A stretch of DNA of 64,000 nt from Clostridium punense (lineage in GTDB: Bacteria > Bacillota > Clostridia > Clostridiales > Clostridiaceae), in contig NZ_JAGGLL010000002.1 in the NCBI RefSeq assembly GCF_017874425.1, forward strand, positions 174,351 to 238,350, given 5' to 3'. Shown piece after piece: positions 28,732 to 39,129 of the stretch. Numbering within the stretch: the stretch's first letter is position 1; every line of letters starts with the position of its first letter. The notes below the pieces were generated by a model, which worked only from the letters and a program-made list of their open reading frames with translations, was not told the origin of the DNA and did not search any database. The position numbers were made by a program, and so were the translations under genes.

Positions 28732-30501
28732 ATGTATTATAGTAATGGAAATTATGAAGCATTTGCTCGTCCACAAAAACCAGCTAATGTAGATAAAAAA
28801 TCAGCATATCTTGTTGGTTCAGGCCTTGCATCATTAGCTGCTGCTTGTTTTTTAGTACGTGATGGTCAAATGAAAGGTGAACATATCCACATTCTAGAAG
28901 AGCTTAACATTGCTGGGGGTGCCTGTGACGGTATCAATGACCCTTCAAAAGGATTTATAATCAGAGGGGGACGTGAAATGGAGAACCATTTCGAATGTTT
29001 ATGGGATCTATTCCGCTCTATACCTTCTCTTGAAACTGAAGATGCTTCTGTTCTTGATGAGTTTTATTGGTTAAACAAGAAAGATCCAAACTACTCACTT
29101 ATGAGAGCTACTGTTAATAGAGGTGAAGATGCTCATACTGACGGCAAATTCACTTTAACTCCAAAAGCTTCTATGGAGATAGTAAGCTTATTCATGAGTC
29201 GTGATGAGGACTTATATGATAAAAAGATTACTGATGTATTCACAGAGGAGTTTTTCACCTCCAACTTCTGGTTATACTGGAGAACTATGTTTGCCTTTGA
29301 GGATTGGCATAGCGCTTTAGAAATGAAGCTTTATATACAAAGATTTATTCATCATATTGGAGGACTTCCCGATTTCTCAGCATTGAAATTTACTAAATAC
29401 AATCAATATGAATCCTTGATTCTTCCAATGATTAAATACCTTGAAGAACATGGTGTTCACTTCCAATACGATACTAAAGTAACCAATGTTATTTTTGACA
29501 TAAATAACGGCAAAAAGGTTGCAACTAAAATAATCTGTGAGCATAGTGGCAAAGAGGAGTTCATTGATCTTTTAGAAGATGATTTAGTATTTATTACAAA
29601 TGGAAGCTGTACAGAAAATTCTACTTTAGGCGATGACAATCATGCTCCAATATTTAATGATTCTGTTGGCGGCTGCTGGGAGCTTTGGAAAAACATTGCT
29701 AGTCAAGACCCTTCCTTTGGTAATCCAGATAAATTCTGTGGAAATAAACAAGCAACCACTTGGGAATCAGCGACAGTTACTACCCTAGATGAAAAAATCC
29801 CACCATATATAGAAAAAATCTGTAAGAGAGATCCTTTCAGCGGTAAGGTGGTTACTGGTGGTATAATTACTGTAAAAGACTCAAACTGGTTAATGAGTTA
29901 TACTCTAAACCGTCAACCACACTTTAAAAGTCAACCTAAGGATCAACTTGTAGTTTGGGTATATGGATTATTTGCAGATGTTCCTGGTAACTATATTAAG
30001 AAACCAATGAGAGAATGTACAGGAATAGAAATTACAGAAGAATGGTTATACCACTTAGGAGTGCCTGAAGCTGAAATCCATGAGCTAGCAACAAAATCAG
30101 CTCATTGTATTCCATGTATGATGCCATATATAACTGCCTTCTTCATGCCAAGAGCTAAAGGTGACAGGCCAAAGGTTGTTCCTGAGGGAAGTGTAAACTT
30201 TGCCTTTATAGGTCAATTTGCTGACACAGTTCGTGACACTGTATTTACAACAGAGTATTCTGTAAGAACAGCAATGGAAGCTGTCTATACTCTATTAGAT
30301 GTAGACCGTGGAGTACCTGAAGTATTTGGTTCTTGTTATGACATTAGAGTACTATTAGATTCTACTTCAAAAATGTTAGATGGTAAAAAACTTACTGACT
30401 TACATCTTCCAATACCACCTAGCTTACTTGATGGCAGAGTTATGCAAATGGCATCTAAAACAGTTATTCCTGAGTTGCTAAAACGTTACAACCTAATCTA
30501 G
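28732..30501 (+). CDS. ohyA: Oleate hydratase (myosin-cross-reactive antigen family)
   Basis: A 589-residue FAD-dependent hydratase that adds water to the cis-9 double bond of unsaturated fatty acids. FAD motif [17 protein letters not shown] is at residues 29-45; family segments [43 protein letters not shown] (read across residues about 186-209) and [24 protein letters not shown] (about 487-510) are present. Length matches the family. In gut and soil anaerobes it detoxifies free fatty acids. It sits next to a TetR regulator. Confidence 0.96.
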   Translation: MYYSNGNYEAFARPQKPANVDKKSAYLVGSGLASLAAACFLVRDGQMKGEHIHILEELNIAGGACDGINDPSKGFIIRGGREMENHFECLWDLFRSIPSLETEDASVLDEFYWLNKKDPNYSLMRATVNRGEDAHTDGKFTLTPKASMEIVSLFMSRDEDLYDKKITDVFTEEFFTSNFWLYWRTMFAFEDWHSALEMKLYIQRFIHHIGGLPDFSALKFTKYNQYESLILPMIKYLEEHGVHFQYDTKVTNVIFDINNGKKVATKIICEHSGKEEFIDLLEDDLVFITNGSCTENSTLGDDNHAPIFNDSVGGCWELWKNIASQDPSFGNPDKFCGNKQATTWESATVTTLDEKIPPYIEKICKRDPFSGKVVTGGIITVKDSNWLMSYTLNRQPHFKSQPKDQLVVWVYGLFADVPGNYIKKPMRECTGIEITEEWLYHLGVPEAEIHELATKSAHCIPCMMPYITAFFMPRAKGDRPKVVPEGSVNFAFIGQFADTVRDTVFTTEYSVRTAMEAVYTLLDVDRGVPEVFGSCYDIRVLLDSTSKMLDGKKLTDLHLPIPPSLLDGRVMQMASKTVIPELLKRYNLI

Positions 30502-30626
30502 TAGAAAAAGAGTCTGTATTTAACTTAGGTAGGAATATATATATTTTTTTATTTATATAGGCTTTAAAATAATAATTCCTCCCAACTTAAGATTTCCATA
30601 AGCACTTTAGTTTAAATTTTAAATAT

Positions 30627-30670
30627 AAGTCTAGTCTAGAGCTATAAGTAACTCTTAGACTAGACTTTTT
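30627..30670. terminator. Bidirectional terminator between ohyA and the glutathione peroxidase gene
   Basis: Stem AAGTCTAGTCTA and TAGACTAGACTT, with a T-run on the plus side and A-run context on the left, between two converging genes. Confidence 0.8.
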
Positions 30671-30680
30671 GCTTTATATT

Positions 30681-31163
30681 CTACAGTTTGTTAATAAGTT
30701 CTTGAATTTTTTGCTCTAATTTTGCCGGTGAAGTAGCTGGTGCAAATCTATCTATCACTTCCCCATGTTTATCAACAAGAAACTTAGTAAAATTCCACTT
30801 TATTGTTTCACCAAACAATCCTTTCTTTTGTTCACAAAGGTGTCTAAATAAAGGATGCGCATTTGGACCCTTTACATCTACTTTTTCAAACATTGGAAAT
30901 TCAACTCCAAAGCTAGATTTACAGAAGCTTTTAATTTCCTGATTTCCTCCTGGTTCTTGGTTTCCAAATTGATTGCATGGAAATCCTAAAATTTCAAACT
31001 TTTCATTACCAAATTTTTTATATAGAGCCTCCAGCTCATTATACTGTGGTGTAAAACCTCACTTACTTGCAACATTAACAATTAACAATACTTTTCCTTC
31101 ATATTTTCTTAAGCTGATAACTTCTTCATCAATTGTTTTTAATTGAATATCATATATTGACAT
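30681..31163 (-). CDS. Selenocysteine-containing glutathione peroxidase
   Basis: A 160-residue thiol peroxidase read through an in-frame TGA at 31059-31061 (codon 35). The context NVASK-U-GFTPQY is the glutathione peroxidase active site with selenocysteine in place of cysteine. The downstream motifs FPCNQFGNQEPG and WNFTKFLVDKHG supply the Gln, Trp and Asn partners. Both sides of the TGA align with the family without a frame change, so it is not a pseudogene. The ATG follows GGGAGGATC. A SECIS-like hairpin lies just downstream of the TGA. Standard gene calling reports only the C-terminal 70 residues. Confidence 0.93.
31018..31058 (-). promoter_or_regulatory. Bacterial SECIS-like element of the glutathione peroxidase mRNA
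   Basis: Right after the TGA the mRNA can form GAGC-UGGAG-GCUC (31025-31037) extended by an internal loop and an AUAU/AUAU-type lower stem. The apical loop starts about 21-25 bases after the TGA and has G residues at its start, as in bacterial SECIS elements. The fold was made by eye. Confidence 0.6.
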
Positions 31164-31479
31164 TATAGATCCTCCCTTTTACTTATAACTTTATATTTTT
31201 ATATACTGCTATTAAATTCTATAATTTATCCTATGTAAACTATTATAACACATTTTTAATTGTATGCAATACAATTTTATAAAATATATTCCCGAAGAAA
31301 TTCATCTATTAGGACCTTTCTATAATTCAATATTTATGTTTTATTTGGTATTATGTCTGTTATATTATTTCTATGTGCATTTATATAAAGGAATAAATTT
31401 TTGCAATTTCACTTTACCTATAAAGTATTTTCTAATTATTAATGCTTTTTATAAGAGTAGCTTTATACTCATAAAAATA

Positions 31480-31535
31480 TGCTCCCTTTATAAGAAACAG
31501 TTTTATTATCTTAACTATTTCTTATAAAAAGAGCA
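31480..31535. other. Long inverted repeat in the gap upstream of the glutathione peroxidase gene
   Basis: Arms TGCTCcCTTTATAAGAAA and TTTCTTATAAAaAGAGCA with a 20-base loop. There is no clear T-run on either side. It may be a weak terminator of the flavodoxin gene on the minus strand. The rest of 31164-31656 shows no convincing gene. Confidence 0.4.
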
Positions 31536-31656
31536 CGTGGTAATTTAATATGAAAATTATATTATTTTATTAATACTTAGCTATAAAATTACTTAATGGT
31601 CGGTAATTTTATACTTTTCGCCCTATAAGCTGGTTTATAATTAACTACATGATGTT

Positions 31657-32118
31657 CTATGTCGCTATTTTATTAATAAAGTTATCCGCTTTACTAAAGT
31701 CCTTTTGATTTGGATGTCCTTTTGAAAACTTACTCATAATCTCAAAGATTTTATTATCACTAAAATCTTTACTAACAAAACTTCCTTTACAAGCAAAGCT
31801 TCCTTTACATATTGCCCCTTTCGATACTAAAAGATTCATCAATTTCTTATTATAAAAAGTTAGCCCAACCCCACTTGTTGAAAATACAAAAACATGCTTC
31901 CCTTGTAAATTTAATATTTCAATGCAGTCAAATAACTGTGGTGATAAGCTTTCTTTATATACTCCTGACCCAAACCCAATTAAATCATAATCCTTAATAT
32001 TAATATCTTTAAAGCTTTTCAAGTTTACTAAGTCAGCATTAATTGGTTCTCCCAGTACTTCCGCTATTCTCTTTGTATTACCTTTGTAAGTAGAACTGTA
32101 TATGATTAAAGATTTCAT
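31657..32118 (-). CDS. Flavodoxin-like protein
   Basis: A 153-residue FMN-binding-type protein beginning MKSLIIYSSTYKGNTKRIAEVL, where SSTYKGNT is the phosphate loop of the flavodoxin fold. GFGSGVYKESL and FVFSTSGVG segments complete the FMN site. The ATG at 32118 is used because GAGGAG lies upstream of it. Likely an electron carrier or a small reductase; no operon partner. Confidence 0.87.
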   Translation of the reverse strand: MKSLIIYSSTYKGNTKRIAEVLGEPINADLVNLKSFKDINIKDYDLIGFGSGVYKESLSPQLFDCIEILNLQGKHVFVFSTSGVGLTFYNKKLMNLLVSKGAICKGSFACKGSFVSKDFSDNKIFEIMSKFSKGHPNQKDFSKADNFINKIAT

Positions 32119-32416
32119 AAGTAATATTTCTCCTCTCATTTTTCTATGTAATTTATTTTTTTCTCGCTATAATTACCTTTATGTTTATGAAAATTTCCTA
32201 TAGGCTACAGCTCCCTCTTTTATTAGCTGTTTTGCAAATTACATTTTTAGCTTCTACTAATTTTAATAACTAAAACATTAGTTCATTGGTTTCATTTAAA
32301 TATTGCATTTTACTAATATATATGATCGAATAATAATTCATAATATCATATCATAAAATTTAATAACAATGAATTCATAAACTAAATCTATTAATTTGAT
32401 AGGGGTGTAAAAAACT

Positions 32417-33067
32417 ATGATAATGAAAATAATCCTACTTATAATATTTTCAACCTTATGCATTCTAAATGTTCTTTATGAGAAGAACAACAAAACAAAA
32501 GGAATTGCTTTTACTAAGCCATTTTTAATGCCACTTCTTGCTATTATATACTTATCAAATGCATCTGAAATAAATCACTATATTGTTTTAGCCTTAAGTT
32601 TTGGCTTTCTTGGAGATGTATTTTTGCTAAAGAATCACAAGCATGTCTATGTTCTCGCTGGTATTATTTCCTTTCTAATTGGTCATTTATTCTATATTTA
32701 TGTGTTTATATCAGACTCGTATATGGTAAAGACTATCCCCCTATGGTTTCTATTGTTTTTGCTTCCTTATGCTGGCATAGGTTTTCTAGTATTTAAAAAG
32801 CTTATATCCTCAATGCAATCAATGAAATTACCAGCAGTAATTTATATGTGCATTCTCTGCACAATGAGCTTTATGAGTTTTTCCCGTATTTGGTCTGTTT
32901 CATTTTTTTCCTTCATTTTAACCTTCTTAGGTTCACTGTGTTTTCTAGTTTCAGATTCCATATTAGCTTTTGATATGTTTTCAATGGAAAGAAAAAATAA
33001 TGGGGCAACTGTAATGGAGACTTATATTGCAGCACAAATTTTAATTGTTATAGGATTGTTGTTATAA
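32417..33067 (+). CDS. YhhN/TMEM86-family lysoplasmalogenase-like membrane protein
   Basis: A 216-residue protein with about eight membrane helices. The segments SFGFLGDVFLLKN (near residue 70) and LVSDSILAFDMF (near residue 178) hold the conserved acidic residues of the YhhN family, some members of which hydrolyse the vinyl-ether bond of lysoplasmalogens. Clostridia make plasmalogens, so this activity is plausible. The ATG follows GGGGTG by nine bases. Monocistronic with a terminator at 33219. Confidence 0.85.
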   Translation: MIMKIILLIIFSTLCILNVLYEKNNKTKGIAFTKPFLMPLLAIIYLSNASEINHYIVLALSFGFLGDVFLLKNHKHVYVLAGIISFLIGHLFYIYVFISDSYMVKTIPLWFLLFLLPYAGIGFLVFKKLISSMQSMKLPAVIYMCILCTMSFMSFSRIWSVSFFSFILTFLGSLCFLVSDSILAFDMFSMERKNNGATVMETYIAAQILIVIGLLL

Positions 33068-33218
33068 GTAGCAAACTATTTAAACTCTCTATTTTTTGTC
33101 TTATTAAATTATACATTCAAACTTTAAGTAAGTTGGAGTTAAAAACATATATAAAATTCCCTAGTTTATTTTTAACACCTTTAATACATTCTCAATATAT
33201 CTTAATTAGATAAAAATT

Positions 33219-33256
33219 ATGCCGCTTGGACCAAGAGGTCCTTAGCGGCATTTTTT
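33219..33256 (+). terminator. Terminator after the YhhN-family gene
   Basis: Stem ATGCCGCTTGGACC and GGTCC-AGCGGCAT followed by six T. It is 150 bases after the stop; an A-run on the left also allows function on the minus strand for the radical SAM gene. Confidence 0.8.
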
Positions 33257-33380
33257 GTAACCAAATTAAAATTTCTGAATTTCATTTGAGCTAAGGTATC
33301 TATTCTTATACCACAATTCTAGCTCTAATAGCTTATAAGAGTACTTATAACTTTTCATGGAAAACAAAACATATGCCCCT

Positions 33381-34505
33381 CTAAAAAATCAGCTCTCCTG
33401 GTTTATATCCCTCAGGTAATTCTTCTTCACTTAAAAATTGGAAGCTTTCATCACGAAGTATTGGTAAAAATGATTCGTATGGGATTTTAGAGAACTCACA
33501 GCCATAACTACTTGCTCCAAACCATTTACCCTCTTTGCTGCTTAAGTTTAAATCTCTAGCAAACTTTGTGTAGTTTGAGCAATCATGAACTGCTAAATCC
33601 CAGTTTTCTTCATCAGCTATTTTCATGAATTTTAAAGTTAATTCCCTACTCCAAACTGGAGATATATATCCACGTCTGCAAATATACATGTTTTCACCAT
33701 AATAATTATCTATATTATTCTCATTTAAATGTAATTCTGCACAATTTATAAAATCTAGTTTTGTATCTAAGATTGCTTGTTTTTTCTTAAAAAAGGCTTC
33801 GAAAAACTCAGGAGTCATTGGTGTTTCGATACCTACATTTTTAATGTACTTCTTAGCTATTCTAATATTTTCAATAACTTTGTCTGAGCAGTTAGAAGCA
33901 CCAAGGTTAAATCGCAACTCATTAAGACCTGCTTCACCTAAAGCTTTCAAGGTTTCTTCTGTAGCTAAAAGTCCATTTGTATATAGATGTTGGTGTATTT
34001 CAGCATCATTGAATTTCTTTATTACAGAATAGTATTTTTCTATTTCCATGAATGGTTCTAAGTAAACATAGGAAATACCAGTAGGTTTTTTATAAGTTGA
34101 AAGAAGTAAATCGATATCCTTCTCATAAAACTTAGTACCACCAATTTCCCACAAGCCTTCACCAATTGGTGGAATATCGTCTAGTTCTCCATAGTTATAG
34201 CAAAACTTACACTCTATATTACATTTGTTGGTTTTTCTAATGGCACTTAACCCAGTTCCCAACAGACAAGAATAACACCCTTTTGGAAATTTGCTTTCGC
34301 TACCAACAAAAAAAGTTCTATTCTTTACAGTTTTTAACCCTTTAATTTCTGATATTAATATATCATTTCTATGATCAATGGCTTCCTCAATTTGTGCAAA
34401 GGTAGAGTAAATGATTTCTTGCTGTTTTGTCATCAGTTCCTCTTCCTCAGGTAACATGGAAAAAAACTCAAACCATGCTAGTGCATCCTTCTTTGAAATC
34501 TTCAT
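33381..34505 (-). CDS. Radical SAM protein, PFL-activase-related (COG2108-like)
   Basis: A 374-residue radical SAM enzyme. The cluster CNIECKFC (about residues 95-102, CxxxCxxC) binds the [4Fe-4S]/SAM, preceded by a CYSC pair (about 78-81) that may bind another cluster or metal. Segments ISYVYLEPFMEIEKYY and LNELRFNLGASN are typical of the TIM barrel. No substrate gene lies beside it and the function is unknown. ATG preceded by GGGAGGA. Confidence 0.85.
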   Translation of the reverse strand: MKISKKDALAWFEFFSMLPEEEELMTKQQEIIYSTFAQIEEAIDHRNDILISEIKGLKTVKNRTFFVGSESKFPKGCYSCLLGTGLSAIRKTNKCNIECKFCYNYGELDDIPPIGEGLWEIGGTKFYEKDIDLLLSTYKKPTGISYVYLEPFMEIEKYYSVIKKFNDAEIHQHLYTNGLLATEETLKALGEAGLNELRFNLGASNCSDKVIENIRIAKKYIKNVGIETPMTPEFFEAFFKKKQAILDTKLDFINCAELHLNENNIDNYYGENMYICRRGYISPVWSRELTLKFMKIADEENWDLAVHDCSNYTKFARDLNLSSKEGKWFGASSYGCEFSKIPYESFLPILRDESFQFLSEEELPEGYKPGELIF

Positions 34506-34691
34506 AATGTATCCTCCCTTAATGAACCTTCCTAAAGATTCATCTTAATCTTTTTACTGTTCTTTTCACATATTCTTCTTCAAAATGTATACCCATTTCA
34601 TATATCTATTCTATTTAAATATCTAATTAAAAGCAATTCCAATTTACTCCAAGAGTGAAGAAGTACTTTTAAAATGATAAAAAAGTTATAA

Positions 34692-34895
34692 AGATATACC
34701 GATGACTTTAAGTATACAATAGTAGAGCTTTACAACTCTGTCAATAGTCTAGGGGATTTAATTCCTGAATATGACGTATTAAAATCAGCTTGTCCAAAGA
34801 TGGGTTTCAAACTCAACCCTTTTGACCATAAAAAAGACAAGGTAGTAACAACAGTAAAGTACCACACCATGATAAAAAAAGATGTCAAAGCTTAA
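34692..34895 (+). pseudogene. Unrecognised coding remnant without a start codon
   Basis: A 67-codon open stretch between two stops in the otherwise gene-free 34506-34929 gap. It contains TIVELYNSVNSLGDLIPEYD and a lysine-rich end KYHTMIKKDVKA. It has no start codon or ribosome binding site, and amino acid use looks protein-like. It is probably the 3' end of a lost gene. Family not recognised. Confidence 0.35.
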
Positions 34896-34929
34896 AGGAG
34901 AAAATTAAATATAAAAAAAGCTATGATTT

Positions 34930-36390
34930 CTATAGATAGATATCTGAAAACTCTATATTTATCCTATTTATATTTTTTTCATCTAATATGGATGCACTAA
35001 TCTTTTCATTATTCTCGGGAATCCTTAGGTCAGGAAGTCTAATTATGAACTCGCTCCCCTCTCCAAATTTACTTTTCACTGAGATATTACCTCCGTGCAT
35101 TTCCACCAAGGACCTTACTAAGGCTAACCCAATGCCACTCCCCTCATTAGTTCTTTTTAATGAAGTATCCACCTGTGTAAACCTATCAAAAATTAAATCA
35201 CACATATCTTCTGGTATTCCAATGCCAGTATCTTTAATTGAAATACAAACATAATTTTCCTCTAAAAATATGTCAACAAATATAGAACCACTTTCCTTCC
35301 CATACTTTACTGCATTAGCTAAAAGATTTAATATAATTCTTTCGATACTATCAGGATCACAAGCTATAATTTTTTCTTCTATTTCTGTATCAAAAGTTAA
35401 TGTTATTCCATTATGCTCGATAAATTCTGCAACAGAGATACTAATATCCTCCACTGTTTTTACTATATCATAATTTATCAATTTTATTTTAAAGCTAGCT
35501 GCATCAATTTTTGTAATATCTATTAGGTTATTAATTAGCCTTAGCAGTCTGTAAGTATTTTGCTTTATCATTTTAAAATATTTATTAATTTGATTTCTAT
35601 CTAAATTGCTACTTTTCATGCTATTATCAATCATTTGTTCAGCACTGTATATAACATTTAGGGGAGTTCTCAGTTCGTGAGAAATGTTTACAAAGAAATC
35701 AGTTCTAGTTTTCTCGTACTCCTGTAGTTTTGCATTTACAGTTTCTAGCATCTGTTTGCTTTCCAATATACGTTTTTTGTTTAAGAAATCCTTACAGAAA
35801 GAGGCATAGTTTAAGGATGAAATTATTTGTGCTAAAATAACTGTAATTAATCCATTCACCATAGTACTGTATAAAACTTGTAGTGTATCAACATTCAATA
35901 TTAATCCATATATGAAAAAAACTAATGAAACTAGGTAGATAAAAAATGTTTTCAGTGGACTGATAAGAAAGCATGTAGCAAAAGAAAACATGCAAATAAT
36001 ATAAGCAGATATTCCTCCAGTAATATACATGGAATTTATGCCCATAAATCCACACCATAACATAGTTATGAAGATTAACGAGTATATAAAAACTTTTTTA
36101 CAAACAGGATTATTTTGTTTCTTAATAAAGATTCCTAACCCTAAGAAAACTATGAGGAAGGGCATGACAATTAAATGTAAATAATATAAATACGAATATG
36201 CAGGAATTACACTCCTCATTGGTTTGTATATAAGCAAATCCAAAACTAGTAGCAAAGCATTGACTAAAAATAACACAGTTGCTAATATCTGAGATCTTTT
36301 AAGATTTATATTTGTTATTGTATCATTAAATTCGTGTTTATAGGATTTTAAATAATAAGAAAAGAAAATGTTATTTCTCTTTATGAACAT
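34930..36390 (-). CDS. Orphan membrane sensor histidine kinase
   Basis: A 486-residue kinase. Six or so membrane helices fill residues about 35-215, followed by a short coiled coil, a HisKA domain with the phosphorylated His in NISHELRTPLN (about 237-247) and a HATPase domain with NLLANAVKYG (N box), DTGIGIP (G1) and GSGIGLALV (G2). The ATG at 36390 follows GAGG; an in-frame GTG nine bases earlier overlaps the site. No response regulator lies nearby. The signal sensed by the membrane domain is unknown. Confidence 0.92.
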   Translation of the reverse strand: MFIKRNNIFFSYYLKSYKHEFNDTITNINLKRSQILATVLFLVNALLLVLDLLIYKPMRSVIPAYSYLYYLHLIVMPFLIVFLGLGIFIKKQNNPVCKKVFIYSLIFITMLWCGFMGINSMYITGGISAYIICMFSFATCFLISPLKTFFIYLVSLVFFIYGLILNVDTLQVLYSTMVNGLITVILAQIISSLNYASFCKDFLNKKRILESKQMLETVNAKLQEYEKTRTDFFVNISHELRTPLNVIYSAEQMIDNSMKSSNLDRNQINKYFKMIKQNTYRLLRLINNLIDITKIDAASFKIKLINYDIVKTVEDISISVAEFIEHNGITLTFDTEIEEKIIACDPDSIERIILNLLANAVKYGKESGSIFVDIFLEENYVCISIKDTGIGIPEDMCDLIFDRFTQVDTSLKRTNEGSGIGLALVRSLVEMHGGNISVKSKFGEGSEFIIRLPDLRIPENNEKISASILDEKNINRINIEFSDIYL

Positions 36391-36616
36391 CTTGGACACC
36401 TCAACATTCTACAGCTATAAGTAATATATTACAATTTACAGTAATATTATACATTTGTTTCAATTTTATGTAAACCTATAGTTTTATGTAATTTACTCAA
36501 AGGTATTTTTCTTCTCTTAAGAAGATTTTCTGTAGAAAGAAGTTTCATTGTTTATCGATAATTTTATTAATAGTCCAAAAACTTATAAAAAAGCTTAATA
36601 TTAAAGTTATTATTTA

Positions 36617-36651
36617 CGAAAAGTCCCTCAAACTATCCGTCTGAGGGACTT
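36617..36651 (-). terminator. Terminator of the 23S rRNA methyltransferase gene
   Basis: Stem AAGTCCCTCA and TGAGGGACTT with TTTTC after it on the minus strand. Confidence 0.75.
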
Positions 36652-36701
36652 AAATCACATTTCAATTTTTACAAAAAAACTTCTAGGGTTTTTACAACAG
36701 C

Positions 36702-38084
36702 CTATTTCTTCTCTATTAATGCCACACACTCCACATGAGCCGTCTGTGGAAACATATCTACTGGCTGAATTTCTAAAGTTTTATACCCTAGTCCATCTAA
36801 CACTCCTAAATCCCTTGCCAAAGTGGCTGGATCACAGGATACGTAAACTATTCTTTTGGGTTTTATTTCTGATAACGCCTTTAATAAGGACTCTTCACAG
36901 CCTTTTCTTGGAGGGTCTACTACTACCACATCTGCTTTTATTCCTTGGGCAATTAATCTTGGAATTTCTTCTTCTGATTTACCAACTATGAATTCAGCAT
37001 TAGTAATTCCATTAGTTCTTGCATTTTCCTTAGCATTTTCTATAGCTTGTGGTATTATTTCTACTCCATATACCTCTTTAGCCCTTTTGGACAAGAATAG
37101 TGATATGGTTCCAGTTCCACAGTAAGCATCAAATACAGTTTCCTCCCCTGTTAGTCCAGCATACTCCAAGGCCTTTCCATACAATACTTCTGTTTGCACA
37201 GGATTAACTTGGAAGAAGGAAAGAGGTGATATATTAAATTTAAATTCTCCAATGTAATCACTTATGTGGTCTTGTCCCCATAGTGTTAGAGATTGAAGTC
37301 CTAAAATTACATTAGTTTTTTCCTTATTGATGTTTTGAATTATAGAAACTACTCCATTAATATTTTCTTTTATTAAATCTACAAATTCCTGCTTATGTGG
37401 AAGCTCTTCACTACGAGTTACTAATACCACCATGATTTCCCCAGTTTTAAAGCCTTTTCTCACCATTATATGTCTTATAATTCCACTATGAGATTTCTCA
37501 TCATATGAAGATATCTTAAACTTTTTCATCCATTGCTTTGTAATTTCTATAACCTTATCCCCAACTTCATCCTGAATATAACATTTATCCATATTAATAA
37601 TGTCATGAGATCTTGGAGCATAGAAGCCTACTAAAATTTCTTCTCCTGTAGCTCCTACTGGAAGTTGTACCTTATTTCTATAATTATATGGATTTTCCAT
37701 TCCTAAGGTGTTATGTATAACTACATCTTCTAATTTCCCAATTCTGCTTATTACATTCTTAACTCTTTCTGTCTTAAAGTTTAACTGCTCCTCATAGGAA
37801 TAATGTTGAAGGTTACAGCCTCCACATCTTTTATAGGTACCACATATAGGCTTAACTCTTTTTTCTGAAGGCTCAATTACCTCTAATAATTTTCCTACTC
37901 CATAATTTTTATTAACTTTAATAAGCTTTACTTTAACTACTTCACCTTTCAGTGCTCCAGCAATAAATATAGTGAAGCCTTCAACCTTTGCCACACCTTC
38001 GCCTTCATGTCCATAACTTTCTATTTTTACTATGTAATCTTTATTTTTTTCTATATTAATTAGATTCTTTATTTCCTTACTCAT
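36702..38084 (-). CDS. rlmD: 23S rRNA (uracil-C5)-methyltransferase, RlmD/RumA family
   Basis: A 460-residue enzyme that uses SAM to make m5U in 23S rRNA. The N-terminal TRAM domain (residues 10-70) is followed by the Fe-S cysteines in [10 protein letters not shown] (about 80-89) and a C-terminal methyltransferase with [11 protein letters not shown] (SAM motif), [10 protein letters not shown] and the catalytic Cys in [12 protein letters not shown]. The exact uridine modified cannot be told from sequence. Monocistronic, AAGGAG before the ATG. Confidence 0.92.
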   Translation of the reverse strand: MSKEIKNLINIEKNKDYIVKIESYGHEGEGVAKVEGFTIFIAGALKGEVVKVKLIKVNKNYGVGKLLEVIEPSEKRVKPICGTYKRCGGCNLQHYSYEEQLNFKTERVKNVISRIGKLEDVVIHNTLGMENPYNYRNKVQLPVGATGEEILVGFYAPRSHDIINMDKCYIQDEVGDKVIEITKQWMKKFKISSYDEKSHSGIIRHIMVRKGFKTGEIMVVLVTRSEELPHKQEFVDLIKENINGVVSIIQNINKEKTNVILGLQSLTLWGQDHISDYIGEFKFNISPLSFFQVNPVQTEVLYGKALEYAGLTGEETVFDAYCGTGTISLFLSKRAKEVYGVEIIPQAIENAKENARTNGITNAEFIVGKSEEEIPRLIAQGIKADVVVVDPPRKGCEESLLKALSEIKPKRIVYVSCDPATLARDLGVLDGLGYKTLEIQPVDMFPQTAHVECVALIEKK

Positions 38085-38215
38085 AATTTCTCCTTTTAAA
38101 ATACATTACTTCATTGTCATACCTTAGTATTTTACCAAATTAGCTATAACTTAACCACTATCCTATAGAGAAAATTTATAAATAAGCCGAAACCTCATAA
38201 ATACTATATAAATCA

Positions 38216-38246
38216 AAAATGCATACTACAATTTCTTGCAGTATGC
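38216..38246 (-). terminator. Terminator of the DUF1540 gene
   Basis: Stem GCATACTGCAA and TTGTAGTATGC followed by five T on the minus strand, about 50 bases after the stop. Confidence 0.7.
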
Positions 38247-38293
38247 TTTAAATCATATCGTTCTATAAAGTTACTTATTAGATGTTGTTATTG

Positions 38294-38656
38294 TTATTCT
38301 ATGAAGGTTTGGCACTCAGTATTTGAGCTTGTTACTGCTCCTGGACCTTGAATTTGAACAAAGTTAGCATGGCAATCTCTGTTGTCATTGTATCTGCATT
38401 TTATTGCATCACATTTTATTTTTGGAGTCATTTGAACTTCTGTGCTATTAAATAGTTGTCTTACTTCTCCAGGGATATTCATATTTAGCATATGAGTTAC
38501 AGTATTTTTTAATCCTTTTTCTGCAAAAGTTCCACAGTTTGTATACTCGCTTGAGTGAGCACCAGCTCCATGTACATGAATTACATTAGCAGAGCATAAT
38601 CCAGTCATATTATGTACACAACTTTGTGCACTACAGGTTAATGTTCCATTTGTCAT
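38294..38656 (-). CDS. Two-domain DUF1540 cysteine-rich protein
   Basis: A 120-residue protein built of two similar halves: residues 1-47 with C8, C13, C21 and a final Cys in YTNCGTF, and residues about 78-118 with IKCDAIKCRYNDNRDCHA and TECQTF. Each half is a DUF1540 zinc-ribbon-like domain with four Cys. The function is unknown; the family is common in spore-forming Clostridia. An AATGATAATCATT palindrome resembling a Fur box lies upstream. The ATG follows AAAGGATG. Confidence 0.9.
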   Translation of the reverse strand: MTNGTLTCSAQSCVHNMTGLCSANVIHVHGAGAHSSEYTNCGTFAEKGLKNTVTHMLNMNIPGEVRQLFNSTEVQMTPKIKCDAIKCRYNDNRDCHANFVQIQGPGAVTSSNTECQTFIE

Positions 38657-38716
38657 AACTTACACATCCTTTCATAGTTTTAAGGATAGTATGTGAAGAT
38701 TTTTATATTTTTATAC

Positions 38717-38730
38717 AATGATAATCATTA
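38717..38730 (-). promoter_or_regulatory. Fur-box-like palindrome upstream of the DUF1540 gene
   Basis: AATGATAATCATT is a perfect odd-centred palindrome matching the core of Fur/PerR-type sites. It lies about 60 bases before the start codon, next to AT-rich promoter sequence. Regulator identity is inferred. Confidence 0.4.
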
Positions 38731-38906
38731 GTTCAAAAATCTACAGTTATAACCATAAACTTCCTGTACTAATTACAAATAGAAAATGTTAATATATTCT
38801 TCTATATTATCTGAACTATTAATATTTTTTACCTAATCTAATAACATATATTATTATTGTGTTCTAGACCTATCTTTCAATCACAGAATTAAATTTATCA
38901 TATAAC

Positions 38907-38932
38907 AAAAAAAGACACCCACTAGGGTGCCA
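38907..38932 (-). terminator. Terminator downstream of pyk
   Basis: Stem GGCACCC-TAGT-GGGTGTC followed by seven T on the minus strand. It lies about 290 bases after pyk; another hairpin without T-run (39130-39165, arms AATGCTAGTGTAGA) sits closer to the gene. The rest of 38657-39219 holds no gene. Confidence 0.65.
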
Positions 38933-39129
38933 ATAATAAAATCAGTTGCCATATGTTATATTTTAAATTTTACGCCACTTGTTCCAATATTATACATAAA
39001 GATTATGAATAACACAAGTATTTTTCCAATTATTTCAATAATTATTCTAACTATTTTTATTTTTAGTAAAATTTATTAAGTTTTATCTTATAAATTATAG
39101 GATAATTAGCCTAAAACTTGTTTACCACT

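Noticed and set aside
30681..30893. Truncated glutathione peroxidase pseudogene of 70 residues
   Set aside because: The upstream frame continues with family motifs through a TGA at the selenocysteine position.
31264..31527. A plus-strand 87-residue ORF
   Set aside because: There is no ribosome binding site, the composition is AT-driven (Phe, Tyr, Leu, Ile, Lys) and a long inverted repeat lies inside its end.
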